Part shown: positions 12,401-23,806 of the stretch, in pieces
Numbering within the stretch: the stretch's first letter is position 1
Layout of the letters: the number at the start of each line of letters is the position of its first letter
Assembly (NCBI GenBank): GCA_001179505.1
Contig: CDMY01000170.1
Location: forward strand, 2,446-66,445
Length of the DNA stretch: 64,000 bases
Reading direction: 5' to 3'
Source: Vitrella brassicaformis
Taxonomy: Eukaryota; Sar; Vitrellaceae
Notes under the pieces: generated by a model
Told to the model about the DNA's origin: nothing
What the model saw: the letters and a program-made list of their open reading frames with translations, nothing else
Database searches by the model: none
Position numbers and translations under genes: made by a program

Positions 12401-15400
12401 TTTGGCCTCGGACGCTTGAGCCGCTTCCCTCCTCTGCAGCGCCGACATCATGCTAGTGCCGCTGCGGGTTATCATCCTTGCGGCCCTGTCGCCCTCTCCC
12501 CCAGTATGCTGCCGTTCTGGCGCTCTTTGCGGCACTGGCGGGCATTCGATCGACAGCAGGTCATCTTGCCACTGGTCGTAGCTGCGGAAGTTGTGAACCA
12601 GCGGCTCGACGAGCTCCAGATAGTCAGCAATGACCTGCTTCAGACCCTCATGCAGTCCTGTTGGCTGAGGCATTGGCGGCTTGGTCTTGTCGGCCGTCTG
12701 GTAGTGTGTGACGATCTTGCCCGCGACGAAATCTCTGTGGGACGTGGCCTGCAGGTAGCTGGTGATGAACCGGATCTGGTTGAGGATGGACGGGAGGATG
12801 GATGGTGCTGCAGCGTGGGTGCGCGCGCGCAACGATCCTGCACCGCTGCCCGCCTCAGTCAGCGTCACCAGGGTGCGTTCGTCACCAGAGAGCTCCTTGT
12901 GTGTGTAGAGGTTCGGGAATGATCGCCACAGCGACACCCCTCCTGTCCTGACTGCAGCTGGAGAGACATGGGGGCTCTTGTCGGCCTCTTGCGTGTCTTC
13001 GTGGGGCGGCGTGGGTGCGATGGAGAGCACTGACTGTCGTGCTGGGCGCATGGCCTTCTTCCGAAGCACACCTTCAGCGGCATACATGACGCTCTCGAGG
13101 AACAGCTGATGCAGCCTGTTAATCGCCATGGCCAGCACAGTCATCACAGTCGACTTGCCGACGGACGACGACCCGACGATAATGACACCGGCTTTTGTCT
13201 CCGTCCACTCGGCGAGCGACAGGCACCTCTGGACGAGCACAGGGGACACGACGAGGCCGAGACTGCTGATGACGTCGGGCAGGATGTCGGCCAGGGCTTG
13301 CATCTTAGCAGACACCAGGGACACGGGCTCTGGATCGACGGCTGTTGCTGGCGGTGTCTCGATCTCTGCGGGGAGGGAAGCGTGCAGAGCTCGTTTCTTC
13401 TCGAGAATCCCCACAGTCACGTCCGTTGTCTGCGCCAAGACCCCGTCCAGATACGCCTTCACTTCGTCGGCTTTATTCTCCATTGTCGCGTTAGTCACGA
13501 ACATCAGGGCTGCTCTCAGTGCATCCATCTCCCTTAGATACTCCACACTCTCGGAGACCACAGCAGGTGTGGAGTTCAGATACATCATCTGCTTGTCTCG
13601 TGCTGCCTGATCAATGACGATGCGGGCCGCTTGCTGACGCAGCTGCCCCTCTCGGAAATAAAGGCCTCTGTCATCGAAAGTCTCGAAGAAGGCGATCACA
13701 TCGCTTGGAAAGCGTTGACACGCCGTCGGTGTGAAGCCTTTCTGACTCATCATGAGCTCGAGGACGGCATACGGGGCGGGTGAAACAGTGGTGACGTTGC
13801 GGAATGCCTCGCTGAGTGTGGTTGGCACGTCGCGTCGGGCTGACGACACCGATGTGCAAGCAACAATGGTCCACGGGTTGAGGGGCACTCGTGACTCGCC
13901 AGTCACAAACGGGATGTCCACCTCCCTCTCCTCACGGATGCTGGCCACGCGCACCGCATCCAGTGCCTGAGTGACGGCGGTACATGTGGCCGGCTGCAGT
14001 AGATGGCTGTCTTGCAAGACGAACATGCCGCCCATCTGCACAGCAGCCGACAGCAGCCGACAAAAGTCTGCCGCAGGGGCCAGAGACGGAACTGAGAGAA
14101 GCAGGCGCCCGATCAGCTGCGAGATCTCTTTGAGTGCCTGGCAGTCTCCCTCCGACATGAAGTGCGGCAGGTGTCGAGAGTGAATGGAATAGAAGAATGC
14201 CCTGTGTGGTGCCGTGTGGGAAGTCGACGGGATGAAGTCACATGCTTCAGGGAGCAGCTCGAAGCCATACAGCATCTAAGACAATAACGTGTACACAGTA
14301 GCATGGGATGTATTTGATTGTTGCGCGTTATCTGCAACACACCTTAGTGGGATAGACGGCCACGACGATGGCCTCCAGTAGCGTGTCCTCCTCCCTCTCC
14401 GCTTCTGAAGCCTCCTCCGCTGCCTCCTGCATGTCCCACGACCGAGACATGGCCCGAGTGAAACACCTGCTGGTCAGTCGAGACAAGGCACGGACGGACA
14501 CAGGAGCTGGTTTTTGATGATGGTCCTGCTGCTGCTGAGCTTCCTCTGTGTCATGGCTGGAGCTGTCGTCGTCAGGAGGGCCAGTGCTCACATGCTTTCC
14601 TTGGGATGGGGACGATGGAGCTTCAAGAATGCCCAGGGCGGCTTTTGGCTTCGCCTTTGGCTTGGGCTTCCTGTCCGCCTGTGGCTGCAGGAGGCCTGCA
14701 GTGCTAGGAGGCAGCCTATCGGGGACATTTTCCTCAGCCCTCTCGTCCAAACAGTAGACACGGAAGCATGACAGCCACTCAAAGGCGCCAAGCCCGCCCG
14801 TCTCCGCGAGAGGCAGCAGCTCACTGGTCGTGTCTTTGAGACCGGTGAAGAGACCGATCATATGCTCCATCTTGCGACACAAGAGCTCTTGGCCCCTCGT
14901 CAGTGGCGCGGCCACATGAACCTCCGCAGCCGCTTGTGCGCCCTCTTGCGGTGGCGCCTGTGTCGTCACGATCGACCTGGAGCGGCCGACGGTATCCGTG
15001 ACCGCCTTTGCCTGTGGGGTCTTGTACATGATGCTCTTGCGGATAGTGGGACGTCTCGTGCGCTTCGCAGTCTTGGGCTTGCTGGGCCACCGAAGGGATC
15101 TGAGCTGATGAATGAGCTCTTGCAGGACGCTACTCATGTGGCTCTGCACAACGGACAGTCCCTCCTTCTCCATCAGTGTCTCGCGAGTCTTGATGTCCGT
15201 TGTCAGCCCGCTGACCACTAGAGCTCTCTCCACCTCCCCCGTCCAATGGGCCATCACTGCAATCAGAATGACCTGCCACGGATGGCTGCATATCGCCTTC
15301 AGCAGCGCGCTCCGCTGCATAGCTGCCGCAACGTCGCCCGCGCGCTCTTTGATTCTCTCCTGGAGTTCCATCAGCTTTGTGAGACACGTGACGACGGCCG

Positions 15401-18400
15401 TCTTGAGATTCTGCTTGATAGAGTCGTCGATTTTTCCCATCATGTCGGTCACGCTGGCAGGCTTGGGAGTGACTGACAAGAATGGCGATGCGGGGAGGGT
15501 GATCTTGCGCGTCAGGAAGAGGGTGTCCGAGCAAGTAGTGAATATCTGTGTCACACTGAGGCGCGTCTCGTCCATGGAGCTGTCGTCATCGCTGTCCTCT
15601 TCTAGCTTGACACCCCGAATGCCCGGGAAGCAGCAAGCGATGACTCGAAAGAAGACCGGCCACTGGCAAGCGGAGAATGAGGTAAACAGAGTATGTAGGG
15701 CCTCATCAGATGGTAGCAGCAGGCGGGGGTGGTCTCGGCGTTGCGATTCCAGGCGGTCGAGGAGTATTGTTCGGATGCTATTAATCTCTTGCAGCGCCAC
15801 CCGAGCGTTGACCGTCCAGTTTTCGATCGCTGGGTGCTTGAAGGGGGAAGGATTGACTTGAGACATTGCCTGATGCTGCAGAGAACACACAAAGAAAAGT
15901 GGCTCTTTCCGTCTTCCTCCTGTGTCAACTCTCACCTGTCTGAACAGACCATCGACCTTCCTGAATCGGTCAATCACTGTCCTGCCGAGCAACCTCCCAA
16001 CCAGACTCGTCTGAGCATCTCTTAGCTGTTGGATTGTCTCGGTACTCATCCCATCCGGACCAATCGCCAGCAAATATTGCAGATACAGCGGCATGGCCTG
16101 GACCCACATTCGCAAGAAGTCTGTCGATATCTCCAGTCGGTGTACGACATACGCCAGTCGGTCGGCGAAGAAGTGGGCATGGCCTGACTGTCGCAAGCCC
16201 TCACACACTCCAATCAGATGGTTATATTTGCCCAAGAGGGATACGCCGTTTGTGAGCAGCAGGACTGTCGGCAAGAGTCCAGACTCCTCCCCGCCTTCAA
16301 GCTCCATATCAGTCTCAGTAACTGATCGAGATGGGCCACGAGAGACACTCCTGCTGGTCAGGCGCTCGTCAGCCAGACCGTCCGCGGCCGAGACAATGGC
16401 GCACATGCTGATCTCCACTTTGCCGGCAGCGGCGTGCTGCTCGATCTGCATCAGGCATTTCTCTGCCCACAGCTCCTTGGCGCTTCTCTCGGTGAGCCTC
16501 TGTAGAAAGACGACCCTCGGAGGCACATGGAATCGATACACGAGCATCTGCGCCAGCGTCAAGTGGTCGGGATTGAGCTCCTCTTTGACCAGTCTCGATA
16601 AGACGGACCAGTGGCGCGCGAGGAATCCCTTGAAGCGCAGGCACGCGATGAGGGGCAGGAATGCCTCAAGCTCTTTGAGCTTGTCAAGCGTATTGCGCGC
16701 CGCGCGTGAAGGAATGGGAGCGCTGGTGAATGCCATCTTGAGGCAGCGCTCCGTGATTGTTCGCCACGAGGCGAGGGTATCCTGGCACTCCTCGAGAGTC
16801 AGGCTGGTCAGCGGCCCATGACACCACAGTGTCTCGGCGCTGTACGCCTGCTGAGCTGACGTCCAGAAGTCTAGGTACGGCTGGAGTGTCTTCCATGCTG
16901 TCTCCATCTCCAGTGGAGATTTTGTCTGCGGGACGCCCAATGCCAGCTGTCTTGTGACGAAGGTTTCATACATGTCTTGGCATTTGTCAAGGTCGTCCTT
17001 CACCCGATTCACGCCGTCTAGTGTCTTGTCGACCGTATCGGCGTCCAATGGCTTTGTGCCGCTTGGTCCGACTGATTTGAGCTCTCGGATGGCATCCAGT
17101 GACGCCGCAATCGCTCGGTTCAGGGAAGTGTGGTCATACTCGAGCTGGTACGTGAAGAGCTGCCGGCGAGAAATCAGGTCGACCTGTACGAAAGGGAAGG
17201 AGGGAAGGAATGCGAGGTAAAGAGGCAGCTATGCGCTGTCGATCACCTGCTTGCGTTGGGCGAGCATCCTCAGCTTGTTCGGCGAGCCCTTCAGCATCAC
17301 GTGCTTGATGTGCACAGACATGTCTACCTTGATCATGCGGGTCTCTGAAACGACGAAAGAGGACCACGATATCCCGCATGAGTTGCCAGTGCACAAGGCT
17401 CACCGACCGAAAAAGTCGTAGATTGTCCTTGCGTGCTGCACCAGAGTGTCCAAGAAGAGCCCCTCTCCACCTGTCTCATAAAGCTCTCGAACCTTCTCGT
17501 ATTGCCTCGCCAACGTCTCGATGCTCGTCACGTCGTCCTCCAGCCTGCAACAGAAGTAGACCATCATCTGCCCATCCTGCATCGCTGGCAACCTGTCTTA
17601 TGGCTCACATGCTCACATGAGGGACAGCGCATCGAAGCGATCCAAGACATAATCCGATAAGGAAGAGAACTCCTCAACGATAAAGGAAGACAGACTCCTG
17701 AGCCGCTCGTCCGCGTGCGCAATGAGTCTGAGCCTGGCGTTCTGACAGTTGACGGCGAATAGGCTCAGGTGCACTGTTGATGCTGAGCAGCCTATGATGG
17801 CATCTTTTTGCTCCACAAGGCTGTCGTACTCGGCCATCAGAGTGCCTATCTCTTCGTTACTGAGGTAGATGCGCTGTGTCAGTTTTGTTTCGTCCACTCG
17901 AATGAACTTAGGGAGCTTAATCGCGTCGTAGCCCTCCTGTCGGGTGTGCACCTGCAAGCGCAAGAGACATATATGCTATTATGGATAAACATTCCCTGTC
18001 AGCATCATACCGGTATAATCTTGACCCGCAGCGAAACTTCTTGTTTCAGGGCGTCCAGCCACGCCTTCTCTTGCTGTTCAAGAGCCTCTTGTTCCAGCAG
18101 CTTCGCCTCCTCATCACCGCTGCTCTCCTCTTCCTCCTCTTCGCTCTCGCCGCTGACTTCACTGCCTTCTTCCTGTTCATCGACTGCATACTCATGTATT
18201 TCGACCTCCTGAAAGCCGACCCCTCTTCGTGCATGCTCGTCCTCTGCCGGTGGCTGGTCATCTGGCGCCGGCTCTTCTGGCGGCTCAGTTGTTGATTCTG
18301 GCTCTTGTTCGCGTGTCTCGTGGATAAGTGGGATGTCATGCGTCTCCCGATACCACCGGCTGATGTACTTTTCGATCACCTCGTGGAACAGCTCCCTCAC

Positions 18401-21400
18401 TTTTTTCTCCGTGTGAGGTCGCCGCTCTGCCTCGAGCATCCGTATGGCCTCTGCTTCTTCGCTGGTCGTGTCCATTGCCGTTTGTGTCGTGTCTCGTCTG
18501 ATAGAGAACTGCCTTTTCACGTGCGCTGTGTAGTCCTGGGACAGAGGGAGGCCCAGTTTCTGCTCGAGGATGGATGACAAAAGCTCCGGGTTTGTTCGAG
18601 AGTACATCGAGGGGTTGGACAGGATGAAGTTGGAGTCGTCGAGGTAGCTCTCGAGGGCGTCTTCATACAGAGTCTCCAGCGCCTCCATTCGCCGGATGTC
18701 GAGCAGCAGTTGTGACGCGAATGCCTCTGACGTGCCGATCAAGAGCGAAGAGAAGCGGCAGTAGTTGTTTCTGAGGGCTCTGACTGGCATGAGTCCATGC
18801 TCCAGCATCGACTTCACTCCTTTGAGGATCGCCTGCAATTCTGAATCGTACAGGTCGCTGGATGGGAAGTGCTGACAGTCCTCGGGCAGATCCGTTACAT
18901 ACCTGAATGACACATGGACAAGAAGCACGTTGAAAGGTCAGAATTACTGTCTGCGTGACTACCTGAGAATCGACTGGGTGAGGCTCCTCAGTTCATTGAC
19001 GACATCAAGACAGTGCTGGAAGATGGTGTGCGTCAACGCTTCAACCACCTCCTTCTCTGTCGGCCGCATAACTAGTCTCTCCTCATCTCTGCCGCCCCTG
19101 CTGTCGTCGTCCTCGCTCCGCGCCGTCACCGCGACCGACTGCTTGTCGGCCTCGATGGCTGCGGAGCTGTGCGAGTGTGTCTCGCTCTGGCACATCACAC
19201 TTGTGGCTGCACTTGATGGTGGCTGGAAGGTGATCTTTGGGATCGATGCCTGCTCAATGACCTCCCCAAACGCGTCGACGGTCACTGTGTCTGTCGCTAG
19301 CGAGACCAGGAAAAGGCTGGAAGCTCGCTTGCGATGTAAGGTGATCAGGGCCATCGGCGAGATTTCTTCACAGAGAGCCGTCTCCTCGCTGATCTGCTCT
19401 TGTTGCAGATCCTCATCCCAGCTGTGCCACTTCAAACGGTCGGCAAAGTCAGCGAAAGACAGCAGCAACAGTCGCTTAAATTGTGCGGCGCCCATCTTGT
19501 TGCCCAGCTGAAGACACGCAATCACTTCTGTGGGCACCTCGGAGACCTTGCCCCACCGGTCAACGTCCTCCGGATAGGCTTGTGCGACGATGTGCATCGT
19601 CTCTTCGATCACCCGCTTGCTCCACAACTCTTCTATTCGGTTGGCGACAGACACTCGATGCTTCACCTGGGCGGACTCAAACACCGACACCGACAGCGGC
19701 ATAGAAAAGATGCTTTCAGTGTCGACCGAGCCGTGCTGTGCGTCCTTTATCGACTGGCGTGGCGGCGAGGGAGGCCGAGAAACGGCTGGTCCGATCGCCT
19801 CGGTCGGCAGGCGAATGAATGCGAAGGAGCGGTCTCTTCCGAGGTCGTCAAAGGTTGTGAGGATTTGCTGTGTGACGGCCAGCAGGGGCGCATGTGCAAC
19901 CACAAGCCGGCGGCTCAGAATAGGCAAGGCGTGCCGAAATGCCCGTACATCAGGAAGAGACGGCCGTCGCTTTGGCTGAGCGATCGGTATTGGGGGGAGG
20001 AGACGCAGTCGGTGTCTATGCAACACCTCGTTCCAGCGTTGGTCGAGTCGGAAAGACAGCTGGCTGTACGCAAAGTACCACTCCACTTGCAGCAGCAAAT
20101 CAACCAGGTTCCATCGGTAGCTCTCCATCTTCAGATGTGCGCACTCCTCGGCGAGCGCACTGCCCTCCTCTGCCACAGAGACCGTCTCCACGTCCATCCT
20201 TGTGAACTCCCCGGCCTTCTTCTCCCTCTTCTCCGCCAAATCACGCGGTGTCATGCCCTCGGGACACGAACCATCTCGCTCGTAGAAAAGAGGTCCACTC
20301 GGTCGTCTCCTCTCTGGGCTCAAAAACCGTCCGCCAGCATCTTTTCTTGGCCGGAAGCCGGCACTGTCGAAGCACAGGGATGGCGGTGGGAGTTTGGAAG
20401 ACACGAGAGATCGAATAACAGAAGGGGATAGGCCGCAGAGCACCGCGATGTTGTGTAAGCGCGCGAGAGGCAGGCGATACGGCGGCATCACGTGAGTCCA
20501 CTGATTCTCCGTGATGTACAGATGGCGTCGCAGCCTCTGCTCGGCTTCCTCACGGCGCGACGCAGCCGCGACCACGTGGGCAGCAAACTCTTGTGGGTCA
20601 TCTCGCTGAAGCCTGAGCTCCATCCTCGTGACCGACCGCGGCTGCCTCTCGTATTTATCTCTCCATCTGGCGCCCTCCTCGCCTTGCAGCATCACATACT
20701 GGATGAAGGCACTTGTAAGCGGATGGGTGGGAGGCATCAAGACAACTGTTGCCGTGCCATGGTACGGCTGGACAGAGACTATGTGGCACGGCGTCCATAG
20801 CATTTGTGTGATGGGTTCGACGGGCCATGTCTCCGTTACCGATCGGGCTTCGAGCTTCAAGGGAAGCTGCGTCTCTCCTGCAAATGGGCACACAAGCCAT
20901 CAACAGACATCTGGATATCCGAATGCTTGATCGATACCTACTTACCGAGTTCGCCAGTGTGCACGTCATCAAGAGTGGCAAAGGACACGCCCCCCTCGAT
21001 TTGCGTATCGAAGTACTCTAATGGAAGCCGTGGTCGGCTCTGCAAATCTTCCAGCAGAGCGTTGAAGCGCAAGGACGAAGGCGGCTCGGCCATCGTCTCT
21101 GTCTCAATCTCTGACGCCTCCTCCAGCCGCCCTCTGGCTGTCCTCGCCCTTTCCCGCTCTCTGAGCACCGTCAGTCCCTTGACAGCAACAGGCGCCCTCT
21201 GTGCCAGAGTGATCGACACCGGCGGCGCACGCGAAGACATGGGGCGGGACGATGGCAGAGGCGAGACGGTGCGGGGGCGAGGGCTGGCCGGCTTACTTTT
21301 ACTCCGTGCTTTTGGCCTCGCCTGTGGGGTCGTCGACGTCATCCGACGAGGGTACCAGACGAGGGGAGGCACCGGGGGGGGCCGCCGTTGATGGCTGCGA

Positions 21401-22334
21401 GGCCCAGCCGATGCCGACATCGGACGCTGTCTCGTGGCCGCTTTCGGGGGCGCCGATGACGCGCTCGCCGGCCTGCTCCGTGCGAAGGGGGTATGCAGCC
21501 CCTCACTGCTGCTGCCCCCATCCGTGAGCACACTCTCCCTCCCGCCCCTCTTAGGCAGGGGGGTTGGCGTAGTGGTCCTGTCGCTGGCACTGGCTGCTGG
21601 CAGCGGGGTGGTGTTGGTCGGCGTGTGCGTCGTCTGGGGAATGAAGGCGGTCGAGTCATCAAACGATGGCGCGGCTGACGGGGGGCGACGACGGGCCGCT
21701 GGGGGTTGTTCCTCCTCCCCTCCCTCTTCCCTTTTACTCGCCCTTCTCGCTTCTTTCTCCATTTCGTGTAGCTCGGTCATGCCGCTGCCCATCCGCCGTA
21801 TCTTGATATGATCGAAGGGCAACTTGGCCTGACCAATCTCAACTTTCTCTTCACGCAGATTTCTTGCCCACGGCATCGGGGGAGGGAACCGTGGATAAGG
21901 CGGCGCCTTCGGGGCGGTCTTGGGCCGCTCCCTCGGTGTCTTCATGACCAGCTGAGGGGGAATGATCACTGCAAACACATAAGACCGATTGAGATGCGCG
22001 ATTGTGAAGGTTTTCGCTCACCTTTCCGTGGCATCAGCTGAAACCTCCGCCTCAGTTTGGCTTCGTGAGCCACTTCCCACGGCCGGATGTAACTCGAGGT
22101 TTGCAGCACCAGCTCCGGCACATCAACGGCGCTCTCCTCCTCCTCTTCATCGGACTCTCGTTTCTCCCTCTCTCTCACCACCTGCAGCTGATCCCTGAGC
22201 GTCCTCTCGGCTTTGCAGAGTTCGTTGCAGGCGCGCTGCAGGCGGACGAGGCGGCTTTTCGCTGGACCGTATCCTCGGAATCGCTCGAGGGTCTTGTCGG
22301 CCGGGGGAAGGGAAAGAGCACGGCGATCACTCAT
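487..22334 (-). CDS. Divergent dynein heavy chain with degenerate AAA1
   Basis: Dynein heavy chains are microtubule motors with a tail, linker, six-AAA ring, stalk and C-terminal domain. The order is readable here. The start is taken at MSDRRALSL (22334), followed by a Pro/Ser/Arg-rich segment (about 21.1-21.9 kb), tail (17.0-20.9 kb), linker ending FEWLSCFRVYC (about 14.8 kb), AAA1 to AAA4 (14.3-7.4 kb), stalk and microtubule-binding domain (7.3-6.1 kb), AAA5/AAA6 (6.1-2.2 kb) and C-terminal domain (to 487). About 20 short GT-AG introns join in frame, for example 21969-22021, 14276-14343 and 11794-11861. Summing exons gives very roughly 6,700-6,900 residues, against 4,000-4,600 for most dyneins. 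AAA2, AAA3 and AAA4 keep P-loops; AAA1 does not. Family membership is firm. The subclass is not; the DNHD1-type non-canonical chains are one possibility. Confidence 0.9.
6150..7390 (-). other. Dynein stalk coiled coils and microtubule-binding domain
   Basis: The first helix runs from CERLSRVKELIEASEG through LKQKLSTGIYLEEQTKRM to ELDALSAIKKP. The microtubule-binding segment contains LTTFNKEEMTEGQLIALKRC and AFKWISAAATPAVTALYVWC, matching family landmarks (INFNKENI..., A..GLC.WV). The return helix is LQKKRRELAATEVAHSELAE and onward. Introns fall at about 7186-7245, 6750-6806, 6384-6450 and 6099-6153. The stalk thus looks intact although AAA1 is not. Confidence 0.8.
8967..8993 (-). other. AAA4 Walker A (GPAASGKET)
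   Basis: VLAGPAASGKETLLH is an intact P-loop at the AAA4 position. The Walker B candidate is AILLDSLSL, lacking the acidic pair. A Lys/Arg/Glu-rich insert (near 8,200-8,300) makes AAA4 longer than usual. Confidence 0.8.
10380..10406 (-). other. AAA3 Walker A (GPAFSGKST)
   Basis: ALIIGPAFSGKSTLLRHL is an intact P-loop. The AAA3 Walker B region reads LAVMIDDLSI, with DD instead of the usual DE, and the pattern PPLKQ...EWIRQFVETSGY follows the family (PPGKK...QLVEHGGFY). AAA3 usually regulates microtubule release. Binding looks possible; hydrolysis may be weakened. Confidence 0.85.
13148..13174 (-). other. AAA2 Walker A (GSSSVGKST)
   Basis: GSSSVGKST follows GVIIV, the usual position of the AAA2 P-loop. 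Further on, LSLDG matches the AAA2 Walker B IVFDG, and LANASPALVSTCG matches the LTVASPATVSRCG motif. AAA2 is the best preserved ring module. Confidence 0.85.
13580..14275 (-). other. AAA1 module of the dynein, nucleotide site lost
   Basis: The exon opens with MLYGFELLPEA, matching the YGYEYLG segment that precedes the AAA1 P-loop in dyneins. Where GPAGTGKT is expected (about 14123-14164) the protein reads HFMSEGDCQALKEI, with no GxxGxGK. Where the Walker B CFDEFNR is expected it reads MFVLQDSHLL. The later landmarks are kept: LNPWTIVACTS for LNPxCAVFITMNP, and AFRNVTTVSPAPYAVLELM for LFRxVAMMVPDYALI. AAA1 is normally the main ATPase site. The preceding intron (14276-14343) is too short to hide a missing P-loop exon. 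Confidence 0.8.
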
Positions 22335-22616
22335 CGTCGAGATCTGAGGTTGCTTGTGACAGCTTCTCCTGGGGGCGTCCATGGGGGCGTCTCATGCATG
22401 CAACTTTCTCAACCCAAGGGCACTTGAGGCGGCAACAAAGTGGGCAGCAGCAAAGACGAGAACAACGATGGAACCACTTCAGTCTGCGGAACGGGAACAA
22501 CAGACAGTTGCAATATGGTGAATGAATCAGATCTGTACGCGCATCCATGAGTCAACGGTCAACCACAAAACAACGCATCCACTGGCATCCCTCTACGCAT
22601 CCACAAGCATGGTCAA

Positions 22617-23795
22617 TCACACATCGGCCCACCCCGCCGTCTCTCGTCTGTTGGCACGGATCGCCTCATTGAGTGTCGGGATGAGCCATGCGTCGCTGCC
22701 CATTCTCTGCCACGCTGCCCCCGCTGCCCGCGGACTGCCGGTGACACCCTTCCCATCCCCCTGAGGCTCCTCGGTGCTCCAGAGGTGGATGTGTGCTCCA
22801 GGCCATATCCCGGTGCTCATGTAGATATGCGCCGCAAACGCGTCGCTGGCATTCTCGCCAGAGATGATGACACATCGAGATGTGGTCCCACGGTTGAACA
22901 TGGTGCAGCCCCACGGTGGGGTCCATTGGGTGACGAGCTGACGGATTCGGGAGGCCGCAGCAGAACATGACGGATACTCGACACGTGCCACACAATGCGA
23001 CCCCTGGCCGATCATCCTGAAAGTGGTAAGGACAAACACGATTGAAGGTGAGCCCTGGCTGCTGCTGTGGTGTGGTCTTCGCATACTCAGCAGCCACCAC
23101 GCTGCGAAATGTCCCCGACAGATGCTGATCGTTATCTGGGTCATGATGCTGACCTACACACAAGTAGTGCACAACGTGTAAAGGCCTGTGCTGGTTTTCC
23201 GTCTTAGCTCACATGTGCGGCTGCAGCCAGGGTCGGCTGCAGAGGCGCTGTCCCCGACTCCGTAGTATAGCACTAGCTTGTGGTTGCCGAGCCAGTAGTT
23301 GGGCCACGACGTGAGCTCCATGGCCCTGCCGAGTCGACGGCTGAACAACGAATACTGCCTCATGCTCGCCGCCTGGCTCTCGAGGTCCAGGGAAAGCACA
23401 TCCCTCCAATCGAGCTGGATGGGCAGTGACTCGAGCCGGCCGCAGCGCATCGCCAGGCAGATCAGCCGCACGCTGCCCGCCCAGTCGCCGCCATTCGCCA
23501 ACGCCTCACGCAGACGGATCAGCTGACGGGGACTGCTCGATCTGAGCGGCTCATATGCGATCACGCCCGTGAGGCCCTTCTGGTGGATGAGGTCGTCGAT
23601 GGCTGACGTCAGTGCGGCCTTGTCCACGACCACGTCCAACTGCAGACAGAAACCATGAAAAGGATATCGCTCACCCACATACAGCTGTGGTGTCGCCCTG
23701 CATTCGGTACGCTTTTGGCTGACCTGATAGACCTCTAGTCTTCGTGCAATGAAGCCCTGTTGCTCGTGAGTTCGTGGCAGTGGCCCGGGAAGCAT
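22617..23795 (-). CDS. Protein with the conserved domain of the 47-55 kb array
   Basis: I do not recognise a named family, but this gene is a distant relative of the tandem array at 47-55 kb. IDDLIHQKGLTGVIAYE matches LDDAIHNKDLSGVLAYK. ALANGGDWAGSVRLICLAM matches the array's HVMEEGGCWDRTVQLIYYL. Near the end, CVIISGENASDAFAAHIY matches IVILCGDRTGDDFAASLW and WSTEEP matches RTTETP. It lacks the hydrophobic middle of the array genes. Introns are inferred near 23640-23725, 23157-23216 and 23020-23085, the last using donor gtatgc and keeping frame into MIGQGSHCVARVEY. The start (ATG at 23795) is uncertain: its first exon overlaps, in another frame, the end of the BTB/TLDc-like gene, so one fused gene is possible. 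Confidence 0.55.
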
Positions 23796-23806
23796 CTGGC
23801 TGATAC

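Noticed and set aside
14276-14343. Possible hidden exon restoring the AAA1 P-loop
   Set aside because: The intron is 68 bases with normal splice signals and encodes no GxxGxGK in any frame.
20800-20830. ggttcga tRNA-like B-box motif
   Set aside because: It falls in a dynein exon and no clover-leaf or A box is present around it.
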